The position numbers were made by a program, and so were the translations under genes. From MRBY01 sp943371005 (GTDB lineage: Bacteria; Cyanobacteriota; Cyanobacteriia; Cyanobacteriales; MRBY01), in assembly GCA_943371005.1 (NCBI GenBank), contig CALRTB020000014.1:13205-77204 (forward strand): 64,000 bases of DNA, read 5' to 3'. Below are positions 16,311 to 25,443 of the stretch, in pieces. The notes under the pieces are model-generated. The model made no database searches. It was not told the DNA's origin and worked only from the letters and a program-made list of their open reading frames with translations. Numbering within the stretch: the first letter of the stretch is position 1; each line of letters opens with the position of its first letter.

Positions 16311-18452
16311 TTAAGATAGGGTTTCCAATTGGTGCTGGAGTAGGGGACGGAGACTGTTTAAACCTGCGGCGATCGCCGTACCGTTGTGGATCACCGTTGC
16401 CCAGAGGGGATTTAGTCCCACCGTTGCCGCCAGACCCAAGCCGATCATGTTGGGCGCGACCACCAACAGGGTATTTTGTTCAATCAAACTTTGGGTTTCC
16501 TTCGCGATGGCGATCGCCTCAAGGAGCGTACTCAAATCATTATTCATCAGCACCACATCCGCCGTTTCCCGGGCAATGTCTGAACCATCGGCAAAGGAAA
16601 TAGATACATCTGCATAGGCGAGGGCAACCGAATCATTTAGACCATCCCCCACAAAGGCAACCACCCGACCAGACCGCCGTAAGTTGCGGACAATCCGCGC
16701 CTTATCCTCTGGGAATGCCTCCGCATGGACATGGTGCGCGGGAATTTTTAGGGCGTGAGCCACCTGATGCGCCCGTTGGTGGCTATCTCCGGTCAACACG
16801 TGCACCGCCATTTGGCGCTCATGTTGCAGCGTGGCAATCAAAGACGCACTTTCGGGACGTAACGGATCGGTATAGGTCAGCCAACCGAGTAACGCTTGAT
16901 CAGAGGCGACGTAAATAGTTGATGCCGCAAAATTATCAATTTCTCGCTGATCGGCAAGGGGACAAATGCCCTGCTGTTCGAGGAAGGTCGCACTGCCGAC
17001 GAGAATCGTTTGCCCCTCAATGGTGGCTTTGATCCCAAATCCCACCTGATAGTCCCAACCTTGGCGGGGGAGGAGTTCAATGCCCTGTTGTTGGGTATGG
17101 TGGACAATGGCTTCGGCGACGGGATGGGTGATCCGCTGTTCGGCAGAGGCAGCCAGTTGCAAGAGTCGCTCTGGGGAAAGGCGATCGCCCCAAGCACCCC
17201 AGGGGGTTACTGATTCAACGGTGATTTTGCCTTGGGTGAGGGTGCCTGTTTTGTCAAAGACAATCGTGTCAATTTCTGCCAACAGTTCGAGGGTGCGCCC
17301 ACTGCGGACAAGAATGCCGTGGCGGGTGGTATGGTTTAACGCCCCTAAAAAAGCCGTCGGCATCGACACCCGGACCCCCGTAACGAAATCAAGGGTGAGG
17401 ATGGAGGCGGCACGGGTTGGGTCTTGGGTTGTGCCATAGACGACGCTGGCGAGGACGAGGGAAGGCAAAATCAGTTTATCGGCAAGCTGGGCGGCGTAGT
17501 TTGCCATGCGAGTATCGTGGACGGGGGCTTTTTCTAGCAATTCCACACTGAGGGCGGCCCTGGTATTGTGACCAACCCGTTCGCAGCGAATCCGTAATTT
17601 TCCGGAACGGAGCAGAGTGGCGGCATAGACTTCTGTATTCACCTGGGCGACGATGGGCATCGATTCACCGGTCAGTTGCTGTTGATCCACCGTCGCCTCA
17701 CCGCCAATGACCACGCCATCAACGGGAATCCGTTCCCCCGGATAGACAATGACCGTTTCGCCGACTTGGACGCGATCGCTTTCAATTTGAATCATTTCCC
17801 CCTCCCGTTCGACCCAAGCCCAACGCCCGATGGTCTCCATTAAATTGGCGGTGGTGCGTTCCGTGGCGCGGGCGGTTTGTTCGCGAATTAAATCCCCCAG
17901 TTCATGGAGGGTAATTACCAGGGCGGGGGTGACGAGTTTGCCTTGTAAGCCGCTAAAAATGAGGGCCAGGAAATCCAGACAGTCAATATTGAGTTTGTGG
18001 TCTTGCCAAAGGCTGGCGATCGCCCGTTGAGCCACCGGAAAACCAGCCCCCAAGAGGGTTAACCGCGCCAAGCTTTTAAGCAACAAATTTTCCCATTGAT
18101 TGCTCGCTAGACCCAATCCCGTCGCCAAGAGGGGCAACGTTAAACTAGATTGCCGCACTTGTGTCCAGAGGGAGGGAGTTTCGCTTTCTGGGGGTGGGCT
18201 GACCGTTGTTTGGGGTAGAGGGGCCGCCCGTAATTGTGCGGGTTTGTAGTGAATCACCACCGATGCCGCCCAAGGGTTAATCCGAAAGGTTTCGACCCAA
18301 GATAATTTGGCGAAATAAGCCGATAAGCGACTGTAACCGTTCTCTGGAAAGGCGACTAATTTTAAGCGAATCCGCCCTGCGAGTTGGTGAACGATCTCAT
18401 AGTCAAAGGGAAAATCCCAGGTAAATTGCGAACTAAGCTGGAGTGAGGTCAT
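16311..18452 (-). CDS. P1B-type metal-transporting ATPase with HMA_2-like N-terminus and non-CPC membrane motif
   Basis: 713 residues. All P-type landmarks are present: TGES at 261-264, phosphorylated Asp in DKTGT at 400-404, TGDSHQRA and GDGLNDS. The N-terminus has an HMA-fold segment without CxxC (HQLAGRIRLKLVAFPENG). The usual CPC of copper or zinc pumps is replaced: the helix reads DFVTGVRVSMPTAFLGAL, so MPT stands where CPC is expected. Such unusual motifs with GRIRL-type N-termini recall the P1B-6 group that includes FezB of ferrosomes. The cargo is not proven; iron is suggested by feoAB and a ferritin-like neighbour. The gene starts 19 bases after the HMA-like gene. Confidence 0.88.
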   Translation of the reverse strand: MTSLQLSSQFTWDFPFDYEIVHQLAGRIRLKLVAFPENGYSRLSAYFAKLSWVETFRINPWAASVVIHYKPAQLRAAPLPQTTVSPPPESETPSLWTQVRQSSLTLPLLATGLGLASNQWENLLLKSLARLTLLGAGFPVAQRAIASLWQDHKLNIDCLDFLALIFSGLQGKLVTPALVITLHELGDLIREQTARATERTTANLMETIGRWAWVEREGEMIQIESDRVQVGETVIVYPGERIPVDGVVIGGEATVDQQQLTGESMPIVAQVNTEVYAATLLRSGKLRIRCERVGHNTRAALSVELLEKAPVHDTRMANYAAQLADKLILPSLVLASVVYGTTQDPTRAASILTLDFVTGVRVSMPTAFLGALNHTTRHGILVRSGRTLELLAEIDTIVFDKTGTLTQGKITVESVTPWGAWGDRLSPERLLQLAASAEQRITHPVAEAIVHHTQQQGIELLPRQGWDYQVGFGIKATIEGQTILVGSATFLEQQGICPLADQREIDNFAASTIYVASDQALLGWLTYTDPLRPESASLIATLQHERQMAVHVLTGDSHQRAHQVAHALKIPAHHVHAEAFPEDKARIVRNLRRSGRVVAFVGDGLNDSVALAYADVSISFADGSDIARETADVVLMNNDLSTLLEAIAIAKETQSLIEQNTLLVVAPNMIGLGLAATVGLNPLWATVIHNGTAIAAGLNSLRPLLQHQLETLS

Positions 18453-18471
18453 TAACTTTCAATTGATTGAC

Positions 18472-19017
18472 TTAGGCGATCGCCTCACCGAGGCGGGCTT
18501 TATTGAGAATATCCATCAGACGTAGCCCCAGTTCCATATCCGAGAGGGCGCCAGCATCGTATTGGATTGCCACCGAACTCGCCGAGGCATTGAAACGCAC
18601 CCCCAACACATGGTCATCATCCCGCAGCAGCCGTTCTAGATGTTTCGCAAAAAGGCGATCGCCTGCAATTTGATCAATCCGGAGACGAATCCGACCGGGC
18701 ACAGAATGAACAATTTTTATCCCCTCCCCGAATACATCACTGTGATCCATTTCTGACGTTTTTACCTTCTTTTCTGGGGTCGTTGTGGGCTGTTTTAACT
18801 CCTTAAAAATCTGTCGTAAAACAGTAGCAATACCTAAATTGACGAGCAGCGCATTTGCCCCCCGTAACTGGAGGCGACTGGTAATAAATAGCCCCAACAA
18901 AACAGGCAACATCATTTCAATTTCTTCATGCTCTTTGACAAAATTTGCCAGTTGAGTCACTTCCGGATCGGGACTGGTTTGAGATGTATTTTCTACAGAG
19001 GTAATTGTACTGACCAT
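18472..19017 (-). CDS. HMA_2-like membrane-associated protein of iron cluster
   Basis: 181 residues. A hydrophobic stretch (MMLPVLLGLFITSRLQLRGANALLVNLGIATVL) is followed by a charged linker and a C-terminal HMA-like fold (IKIVHSVPGRIRLRI...DDDHVLGVRFNASASSVAIQYD). The fold lacks the CxxC metal site but keeps the GRIRLR motif shared with the N-terminus of the ATPase downstream. Such stand-alone HMA-like proteins accompany P1B-6-type ATPases and, as I recall, occur in ferrosome clusters. Spacing to the ATPase is 19 bases, so cotranscription is very likely. Confidence 0.72.
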   Translation of the reverse strand: MVSTITSVENTSQTSPDPEVTQLANFVKEHEEIEMMLPVLLGLFITSRLQLRGANALLVNLGIATVLRQIFKELKQPTTTPEKKVKTSEMDHSDVFGEGIKIVHSVPGRIRLRIDQIAGDRLFAKHLERLLRDDDHVLGVRFNASASSVAIQYDAGALSDMELGLRLMDILNKARLGEAIA

Positions 19018-19068
19018 GGCACTATCCTTTTCATGGCAATAATTGACATTGAGACGGAAATTTCAGCC

Positions 19069-19371
19069 TTAAGCATTGTGATCTTGTACGGCTTCGATGG
19101 CGGGAAGTTCTTGTTTTGCTGCCTGTTCCGCTAAAACTTCTGCCTTGGCTTCGGCGACAAGATCACCCACTTGTTCCCCGGCTTCGGCGATCGCCCCTTT
19201 GGTTTTTTGATAGAGGATAACCCCCGTTTTAATGGACGCTTTCGCCACTGGCTTCAGAATCGATGCAACGGCAGGAGCTAACACCACAGCCCCCGCAACA
19301 AGCGCGACGGTTTTGAGGGTACCGTTACGATTTAAGCTTTGATTGTAGGCACTTTTGACTTGTTCTAACAT
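19069..19371 (-). CDS. DUF5132-like small protein
   Basis: 100 residues. A single hydrophobic segment (TVALVAGAVVLAPAVASIL) is followed by KPVAKASIKTGVILYQKTKGAIAEAGEQVGDLVAEAKAEV, a long amphipathic helix. This pattern matches my memory of DUF5132 proteins. It is the first gene of the three-gene set leading to the P-type ATPase, 51 bases before the HMA-like gene. A small membrane protein in this position is also found in ferrosome clusters. The function of DUF5132 is unknown. Confidence 0.68.
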   Translation of the reverse strand: MLEQVKSAYNQSLNRNGTLKTVALVAGAVVLAPAVASILKPVAKASIKTGVILYQKTKGAIAEAGEQVGDLVAEAKAEVLAEQAAKQELPAIEAVQDHNA

Positions 19372-19577
19372 TGACTTTCTCCTAAATTTTCTTACGTTGA
19401 TTTCATGTTATTTTGTCGATATCAGACAGAAGTAATGCGTGGATATCTTGACTTTATTATGGCATAGTTGAATTTTGCATTCATTAAGTTTTTCTGTGAA
19501 TTAAACAGTCATTTTTTTATTGCTTAAAAGAAATTATTTATCGCCTAATTTATTGGTTTTATTTCGCAAAAAACATT

Positions 19578-21425
19578 TTAAGTGCCAATATTCAGTAGCA
19601 AAAAACTTTGGTAAACAACAAAACTAAAGACCCAAGCTGTGACAAAGGGAATGATGATCGAAATGAGTAAATAACGCACTGATTTTGCCTCCCCCCAAAT
19701 AGCACCGAGGGTCGTCAAACAGGGCATATAAATGAGGCTAAATAGGCAGTAACTAAAGCCCTGGGCAAAGGTAATACTATTGTTCAATTCTTGGGCTGTT
19801 GCAGCTTCGCTAAGGCCATAGAGAACAGCCAGGGCCGCAATTTGAACTTCTTTGGCAACAAAGCCAAACAACACGGAAATTGTCAGAAATGGATTAAAGC
19901 CTAGGGGAGCCATCAGTGGCTGAAATAAGCCACCAATTTGTCCGGCGTAGGTGTCGAGTCCGGCACTACCTTCGGGAAAACTCGTGAGCAACCAAATCAG
20001 ACTACTGCCGATAATCATGAAGGTTGAGAGACGCACCACAAATTCTTTCATCTCTCCCCATACCCTCAGGGCGACTTGGGGGAGGGTGGGAAGGCGATAG
20101 GGGGGCAGTTCTAAAACAAAGGGATCCCGCACGGCAAAATATTTGAAACGACTCAAAATGGCAGCCACGATAAAGGCGGTGGCAAAACTCATCAGATACA
20201 ACACAAATAAGGCGATCGCCCCTTGATAGCCCGGCATCACCGCCGCGAGAATAAAGACAAATACCTGCAACCGCGCTGAACACAGAGAAAAAGGAATCAC
20301 CAACATCGCCAAGAGGCGCATCCCCCGACTGCGCATCACCCTCGTTCCCATAATCGCGGGCACATTACAGCCAAAGCCCATCATCTGTAGCACAAAGGTG
20401 CGCCCATCGAGACCCAAACGCCCCATGAGAGAATCCATTAAATAAGCCGCCCTAGACAGATACCCACTGCCTTCGAGGAAGCTCATCACGATAAAAAAGA
20501 TTGCTACCAACGGCACAAATGATAACAATGCCGCAAAGCCAGCCCAAACCCCATCCAACAGTAAATCATGGAGTAGCGTTGGTAAGGGGGACAGCAGCGG
20601 TTCTAAAACGGCTCCCTGAAACCAACCCGTGACCGCATCCACCGGATCGGCACTGGGTAAACCGACTGTCCAGATGAGCCAAAAGACCCCAAACATTGAG
20701 GCGAAAAAGATCGGTAACCCCCAAATTGAATGCAATAGAATGCCATCCAACACATTGGTAAAGGTGCGGATGGTGGGCGAGGGCATCTGTAATACCCCTT
20801 CAAGGATGGCATCCACCTCCTCGCTGTGGACGTAGTGATCATGGAGCGACTGGCTTAAATTTTGAATGCGATAGGCTTCTGCCTGTTCATGGACGGTGCG
20901 GGTAATGCATTGCACAACACGGGGACAACCTTCACCATATTTGGCACTAATGGCATAGACAGGCACACCAACCCGTTCGCTGATGGCGATCGCATCAAAT
21001 TTGACCCCATAACGCTTGGCTTCGTCGGCAAGATTGAATACAGCGATCGCCGGCAGACCGAGGGACTTAATTTGCAAGAGTAAGCGTAGCTGGCGATCGA
21101 TCTGGGCCGCATTCAGCACCACCACCACCAAATTGACCGCATACTCCTCTAAAAATCGACGCACTACCTGCTCGTCATCAGAATAACCATTAAGGTCATA
21201 AATTCCCGGCAAATCGACACATTCAACAACCTCTTGATCGAGCTTGATCACCGCCCGAAATAAGTCCACCGTCAAACCCGGCCAGTTGGCGATCGCCGCA
21301 TTCGCTTTCGTAACCCGATTAAAAAACGTCGATTTCCCCGTATTCGGATGTCCCACAAAGGCGATCCGCCGCGTTACATCCTTCCGTTGCGAGTTGATCT
21401 GGGTTACATGGCAATGGCTAACCAT
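19578..21425 (-). CDS. feoB: Ferrous iron transporter FeoB
   Basis: 615 residues. The N-terminal G domain has GHPNTGKST (G1, residues 25-33), the switch region IANWPGLTVD, CVDLPGIYDL (G3) and FNLADE at the G4 position. The membrane part has two Gate-type motifs with conserved Cys (MGFGCNVPAIMGTR and LIYMPCLTTLGA) and about nine helices. It imports Fe(II) across the inner membrane. feoA lies three bases upstream. A 206-base AT-rich gap separates its stop from the DUF5132-like gene, which could have its own promoter or be transcribed from feoA. Confidence 0.96.
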   Translation of the reverse strand: MVSHCHVTQINSQRKDVTRRIAFVGHPNTGKSTFFNRVTKANAAIANWPGLTVDLFRAVIKLDQEVVECVDLPGIYDLNGYSDDEQVVRRFLEEYAVNLVVVVLNAAQIDRQLRLLLQIKSLGLPAIAVFNLADEAKRYGVKFDAIAISERVGVPVYAISAKYGEGCPRVVQCITRTVHEQAEAYRIQNLSQSLHDHYVHSEEVDAILEGVLQMPSPTIRTFTNVLDGILLHSIWGLPIFFASMFGVFWLIWTVGLPSADPVDAVTGWFQGAVLEPLLSPLPTLLHDLLLDGVWAGFAALLSFVPLVAIFFIVMSFLEGSGYLSRAAYLMDSLMGRLGLDGRTFVLQMMGFGCNVPAIMGTRVMRSRGMRLLAMLVIPFSLCSARLQVFVFILAAVMPGYQGAIALFVLYLMSFATAFIVAAILSRFKYFAVRDPFVLELPPYRLPTLPQVALRVWGEMKEFVVRLSTFMIIGSSLIWLLTSFPEGSAGLDTYAGQIGGLFQPLMAPLGFNPFLTISVLFGFVAKEVQIAALAVLYGLSEAATAQELNNSITFAQGFSYCLFSLIYMPCLTTLGAIWGEAKSVRYLLISIIIPFVTAWVFSFVVYQSFLLLNIGT

Positions 21426-21428
21426 CGA

Positions 21429-21671
21429 TTAGACCTCTGCCACGATCACGGAAATATGCCGCGCTTCATCCCGCCGCATTGCAACCTCCGTTGTACTGCC
21501 AATCCGCAAATGGAGTGGCCCTCCGAGGGCTGCTTTCCGTAAAACTTGAATGGGTTTATCAGGAAGAATTCCCATTGCCTCTAGGCGGGTGATCAAACTT
21601 TGACCGTATTTACTATCAGAAATTTCACGGACTAGCGCGATTTGCCCCACAGCTAAGTCTAAAAGGGTCAT
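21429..21671 (-). CDS. feoA: Ferrous iron transport protein FeoA
   Basis: 80-residue SH3-like protein that assists FeoB. Typical pattern: MTLLDLAVGQIALVREI, then LEAMGILPDKPIQVLRKAALGGPLHLRIGSTTEVAMRRDEARHISV. It is the first gene of a feoAB operon with three bases between the genes. The upstream leader is very AT-rich (GAAAATAATAAAAAATATTC at 21703-21722 on the plus strand), suitable for Fur control. Confidence 0.94.
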   Translation of the reverse strand: MTLLDLAVGQIALVREISDSKYGQSLITRLEAMGILPDKPIQVLRKAALGGPLHLRIGSTTEVAMRRDEARHISVIVAEV

Positions 21672-21979
21672 GCTGTCTATCCTCTAAGCGGATTGATTTT
21701 GGAGAAAATAATAAAAAATATTCTCATTTATAACTTTATAACATTTTTGCATACCGCTAAATCAATGAAATCTTTTGTAACCAGATCTACATTCGTCTAG
21801 ATCCCAGTTAGCGAAGTCTCACATTTGCAACAGAAAACCCTTAAACCTCTTTTGGTTCAAGAGCCTAGTTTATCTGGGTTTTCCAGGGATTTTAGAGCGA
21901 TTAACTGGTTTTCGAAAACGTCTGTCCTTTAGCTCGGCGATTCCGTTTTTTCAGCCAAATAGTATAAATCACCATTGAG
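21672..21979. other. AT-rich intergenic region upstream of feoA
   Basis: About 300 bases between the M23 peptidase stop and the feoA start. The part next to feoA contains long A/T runs resembling a degenerate Fur box. Nothing else recognisable is seen. Confidence 0.35.
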
Positions 21980-22894
21980 TTATTGAATGGTTTGGTTGCG
22001 CCAAAGCTCTGGATCGATCGCCACTCCATTGACATAAAGTCCCCAGTGGAGGTGAGGCCCGGTCGAAGCGCCACTAGAGCCGACAGTGCCGATGGTTTGG
22101 CCCGCTTGGACAAAATCTCCTTCCTTGAGGTTGCTGGGAATACTGTTGAGGTGTAGGAAAACGCTAATAACACCCTGGCCATGGTCGATGCCGACGGTAT
22201 TGCCGTGCACCTTAAAGCCATTTTTCTCGAAATCAATCAGAGCGACTTTCCCAGGGGCAGGAGCAACCACAGGGGAACCATAGCCCGCTGCATAGTCAAC
22301 GCCGCGATGGTAGTAATCCTGGGCAAAAACGCCGTTGTAGTAGCGCCGCACCCCAAAAATCGTTGAAACGCGACCGCTATTGGGCCTGAGGAAAGGGCCA
22401 GTCCAATGTTTTGTGGGGGTAACGAGGGCTTTGAGGACTGCAACACGGTCAAGTTCGTATTGGGTTGCAGGGCCAGAACCACTGCCAGAAAGGGTGATGC
22501 GCTGGGTCGGGAAACGGCGGTCTTGGACCCAAACGGCGAGATTGCGAGTCTCGTTACCGTCGCTGACCTGGAGGAGGGTTTTACCGTGGGGTTCGAGGGG
22601 GGAAGTGGGAATTAAAGCCCGGTAGCGATCGCCGGCTGGATCGAGGGGAAAAACGGGATAGGTATCGGCCTGGGTCGCGCCACTTTTCGTAAAGCGCACC
22701 GTTAACGTATCGGCCTGTTGAGGATCGAGGGTACCGGGGGGATCAATAATTACGGCCATGCTCTCCCCAAGCTTGGGACTGCTGGGATTGACTGTGACTT
22801 GGAGTTGCGGTTCGCTGGTGGCTGATTCTGAAAACCCCACAACTAGGGCAAGGCTGGCAAAGAGGGGGAGAAAACGGGGAAAAGAAACAGTCAT
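21980..22894 (-). CDS. Exported M23-family (LytM) peptidase
   Basis: 304 residues with an N-terminal signal peptide (FLPLFASLALVVGFSESA). The first half is an Ig-like beta domain. The C-terminal LytM domain has the zinc ligands HRGVD and HLHWG and the surrounding GSSGASTGPHLHWG. Predicted to cleave peptidoglycan cross-links or to regulate amidases in the periplasm. It stands alone between feoA and hfq on the minus strand. The domain family is certain; whether it is an active endopeptidase is inferred from intact ligands. Confidence 0.92.
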   Translation of the reverse strand: MTVSFPRFLPLFASLALVVGFSESATSEPQLQVTVNPSSPKLGESMAVIIDPPGTLDPQQADTLTVRFTKSGATQADTYPVFPLDPAGDRYRALIPTSPLEPHGKTLLQVSDGNETRNLAVWVQDRRFPTQRITLSGSGSGPATQYELDRVAVLKALVTPTKHWTGPFLRPNSGRVSTIFGVRRYYNGVFAQDYYHRGVDYAAGYGSPVVAPAPGKVALIDFEKNGFKVHGNTVGIDHGQGVISVFLHLNSIPSNLKEGDFVQAGQTIGTVGSSGASTGPHLHWGLYVNGVAIDPELWRNQTIQ

Positions 22895-22958
22895 GGTGAA
22901 TTGCGTGAGGTCAACAGATTAAAGGGACGTACAGCAGGTGAAAAAGTTTACCGATAGT

Positions 22959-23168
22959 TTACGCTTTGACGTAGGCGATCGCCTGGCGAGAAATCATAAA
23001 TTCCTTAGTAGAGCTGCGGTCAATGACACAAAGGCAGTGGGGATCTTGCCATAAAATTCGGCCAATAATGACATCGTTGGTGATCAGTTTAATCTCCACT
23101 TCCCCCTTTACTTTGACGAAGCTCTGGATTCGACGCACACTCGGATAGCCCGTATTAAATTCTGTCAT
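22959..23168 (-). CDS. hfq: Cyanobacterial Hfq
   Basis: 69-residue Sm-like protein (VRRIQSFVKVKGEVEIKLITNDVIIGRILWQDPHCLCVID...QAIAYVKA). In cyanobacteria Hfq is short, diverges from the enterobacterial form and is commonly located beside dapF, as here. In Synechocystis it is needed for type IV pilus motility through PilB1 binding rather than RNA annealing. It is divergent from dapF with 40 bases between the starts. Confidence 0.88.
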   Translation of the reverse strand: MTEFNTGYPSVRRIQSFVKVKGEVEIKLITNDVIIGRILWQDPHCLCVIDRSSTKEFMISRQAIAYVKA

Positions 23169-23208
23169 AATGGCGAATTAACTTTTATTGATAGCTTAAC
23201 CGACAAGT

Positions 23209-24054
23209 ATGGTGCTGGAATTTACGAAATATCAAGGTCTGGGTAATGATTTTATTCTGCTGGATAATCGCCAGCAAGGGACGCCCCTCGTCACCCCGGA
23301 GCAAGCGATTCAACTGTGCGATCGCCACTTTGGCATCGGTGCCGATGGCGTTATTTTTGCCCTGCCCGGCGAAGCTGATGCCGACTATACCATGCGCATT
23401 TTTAACTCTGACGGTTCTGAACCAGAAATGTGCGGCAATGGAATTCGTTGTTTAGCCCGCTTTCTCGATCACCTAGAGGGGGGCAATCCGCCCGGCAAAA
23501 CCTACAGCATCCATACCCTAGCAGGCATGATTCGACCCCGTTTAGAAGCCAATGAACTGGTACGGGTCGATATGGGTGAACCGGTCCTCACAGCAACGGA
23601 TATTCCCACCACCCTAAAAGACAGTAATGGCCAAGCCGTTAATCAGCCCCTCGAAGTGGCCGGGAAAACCTGGACTGTGACCTGTGTGAGCATGGGGAAT
23701 CCCCACTGCATTACCTTTGTCGAAGATGTGGCGACGATCCCCCTAGAGGCGATTGGGAAAGACTTTGAACACCATCCGGCTTTTCCCCAACGGATCAATA
23801 CCGAGTTTATTGAAGTGGTACGTCCCGACTACATCAAAATGCGGGTTTGGGAACGGGGTGCTGGGATTACCCTCGCTTGCGGGACAGGTGCCTGTGCGTC
23901 GGTGGTCGCCGGGGTCTTAACGGGTCATTGCGATCGCCTTTGTACCGTCGAACTACCAGGGGGCTGTCTCCAGATCGAATGGTCAGCGGCGGACAATCAC
24001 ATTTATATGACGGGGCCAGCGGCCATTAGCTTCCAAGGGCAGGTCAGCCTTTAG
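23209..24054 (+). CDS. dapF: Diaminopimelate epimerase
   Basis: Converts LL- to meso-diaminopimelate for lysine and peptidoglycan synthesis. Both active-site cysteines are visible: NSDGSEPEMCGNGIRC and TLACGTGACAS. N-terminal motif FTKYQGLGNDFILLDN and MGNPHCITFV complete the family pattern. 281 residues is normal. Divergent from hfq. Confidence 0.97.
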   Translation: MVLEFTKYQGLGNDFILLDNRQQGTPLVTPEQAIQLCDRHFGIGADGVIFALPGEADADYTMRIFNSDGSEPEMCGNGIRCLARFLDHLEGGNPPGKTYSIHTLAGMIRPRLEANELVRVDMGEPVLTATDIPTTLKDSNGQAVNQPLEVAGKTWTVTCVSMGNPHCITFVEDVATIPLEAIGKDFEHHPAFPQRINTEFIEVVRPDYIKMRVWERGAGITLACGTGACASVVAGVLTGHCDRLCTVELPGGCLQIEWSAADNHIYMTGPAAISFQGQVSL

Positions 24055-24097
24055 ATTGTGGCAGGTGTTTGGCCCCTTTTTGAATTTCTTCAATGGA

Positions 24098-25327
24098 TTA
24101 CGAGACGACCAATAATCGGAAAGAAAAGATTGATCCTTCTGCCCAACTACTTTCGATTTCTAGGGATGTTCCCATCTGATTGAGGTAAGTTTCATAGAGT
24201 CCCAAGCCAGTGATCGTTCCGTTCGCAGTACGCGAGGGCAACGATTGCTGGTAAATATGATTACGAATTTGCTCAAGGGTTTCTGGCTTTATCCCTAAGC
24301 CTGTGTCCTCTACCCCTAATTCCACATATTGTTTGTATCGATGGGAAAATAGAGTCACCGTATCGCCGCGACGACAGTATTTTATTGCATTTATCGCTAA
24401 TTTACGGAGGACAATCCTTACCAAATCTAGATTTCCAAGGGCCTGGAGTCCCGCTTCTAAGTCGAAGTGCAACTGGATATCTTTCTGCTGGGCAGGGTCT
24501 TGACACCATAACAAAATATAGTCGGTAATTGACTCCACAGCAAAAGGTTCCATGACCACGGATTGGGTCTGTAGATCTTGTATCGCCTTCTCCAGACTTT
24601 GAAGAATTTTTTCTTCCATCCGATTAAATCCGGTAAAGACCTCAGAGATTGACTCTGTTGAATCATTGATTTCAGAAATCTGAACTTTGAGGCGTTCCAT
24701 TGCTGCCCGACGATTAACCAAAGGACTCTTTAAATCATGGAACAATTTCGACAACAGCTGAGCCTTCATAGAATTACTGTGTTCGAGGGATTTAATTTGT
24801 TCCGCCAGTAGCTGGATTTTTTCTTCTTTTTTCTTAAATTCATGACGTGAAATGATTAGGCGTTCTACAATGCGTGCCAACATTTTTAGCATGTCTCGCT
24901 CAATGGGAGTGAGAGAGCGAGGGCGACTGTCAAGTAGACACAATGTCCCTAGCTTATAACCATCTTCTGCTTGGATAGGCTGACCAGCATAAAAACGAAT
25001 ATTCGGCTTGTTAATGACTAGAGGGTTATCCGAAAAACGCTCATCTACTAAAGCATCAGGCACCTCAAAGATGTCGTCACTATGGAGGGCATGACCACAA
25101 AAGGAAATGTCTCGAGAAGTTTCGCATACGGCTAAGCCAATCTTTGCTTTGAACCATTGGCGATTGTCATCGACGAGGGAAATAAGCGCAATTTCAACTC
25201 CAAATAGGCGAGCGGCGATAGCTACAATTTCATCAAATTCAGTCTCTTGGTAAGTATCCAAAAGATTGTATCGAAATAGCGACGTGAGACGTTCGGTTTC
25301 GTGGGGCAAAAGTTCTGGTTTACGCAT
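24098..25327 (-). CDS. GAF-domain sensor histidine kinase (paralog 1)
   Basis: 409 residues with no membrane segment. A GAF domain (about residues 20-165: LLDTYQETEFDEIV...FCGHALHSDDIFEVPDALVDERFSDNPLV...LCLLDSRPR) is followed by a coiled coil and a kinase core: phosphoacceptor His in FHDLKSPLVN, N-box with AINAIKYC, G-boxes DTGLGIKPE and GTITGLGLYETYL. The N-box reads LRKLAINAIKYC, where the usual Asn is retained. It is a tandem paralog of the next gene upstream. Soluble GAF kinases of this kind may sense light or redox signals, but a bilin-binding Cys is not evident. Confidence 0.85.
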   Translation of the reverse strand: MRKPELLPHETERLTSLFRYNLLDTYQETEFDEIVAIAARLFGVEIALISLVDDNRQWFKAKIGLAVCETSRDISFCGHALHSDDIFEVPDALVDERFSDNPLVINKPNIRFYAGQPIQAEDGYKLGTLCLLDSRPRSLTPIERDMLKMLARIVERLIISRHEFKKKEEKIQLLAEQIKSLEHSNSMKAQLLSKLFHDLKSPLVNRRAAMERLKVQISEINDSTESISEVFTGFNRMEEKILQSLEKAIQDLQTQSVVMEPFAVESITDYILLWCQDPAQQKDIQLHFDLEAGLQALGNLDLVRIVLRKLAINAIKYCRRGDTVTLFSHRYKQYVELGVEDTGLGIKPETLEQIRNHIYQQSLPSRTANGTITGLGLYETYLNQMGTSLEIESSWAEGSIFSFRLLVVS

Positions 25328-25443
25328 TAATTAGAGTTATGCTAATTTCTTTGTTTAATCACTTTTTAATGGTAACAAAACTTAAATTATACGGTCTCAA
25401 ATTATCTTTGATTTTATGTGATTAAATGATCATCTATTAGGCT

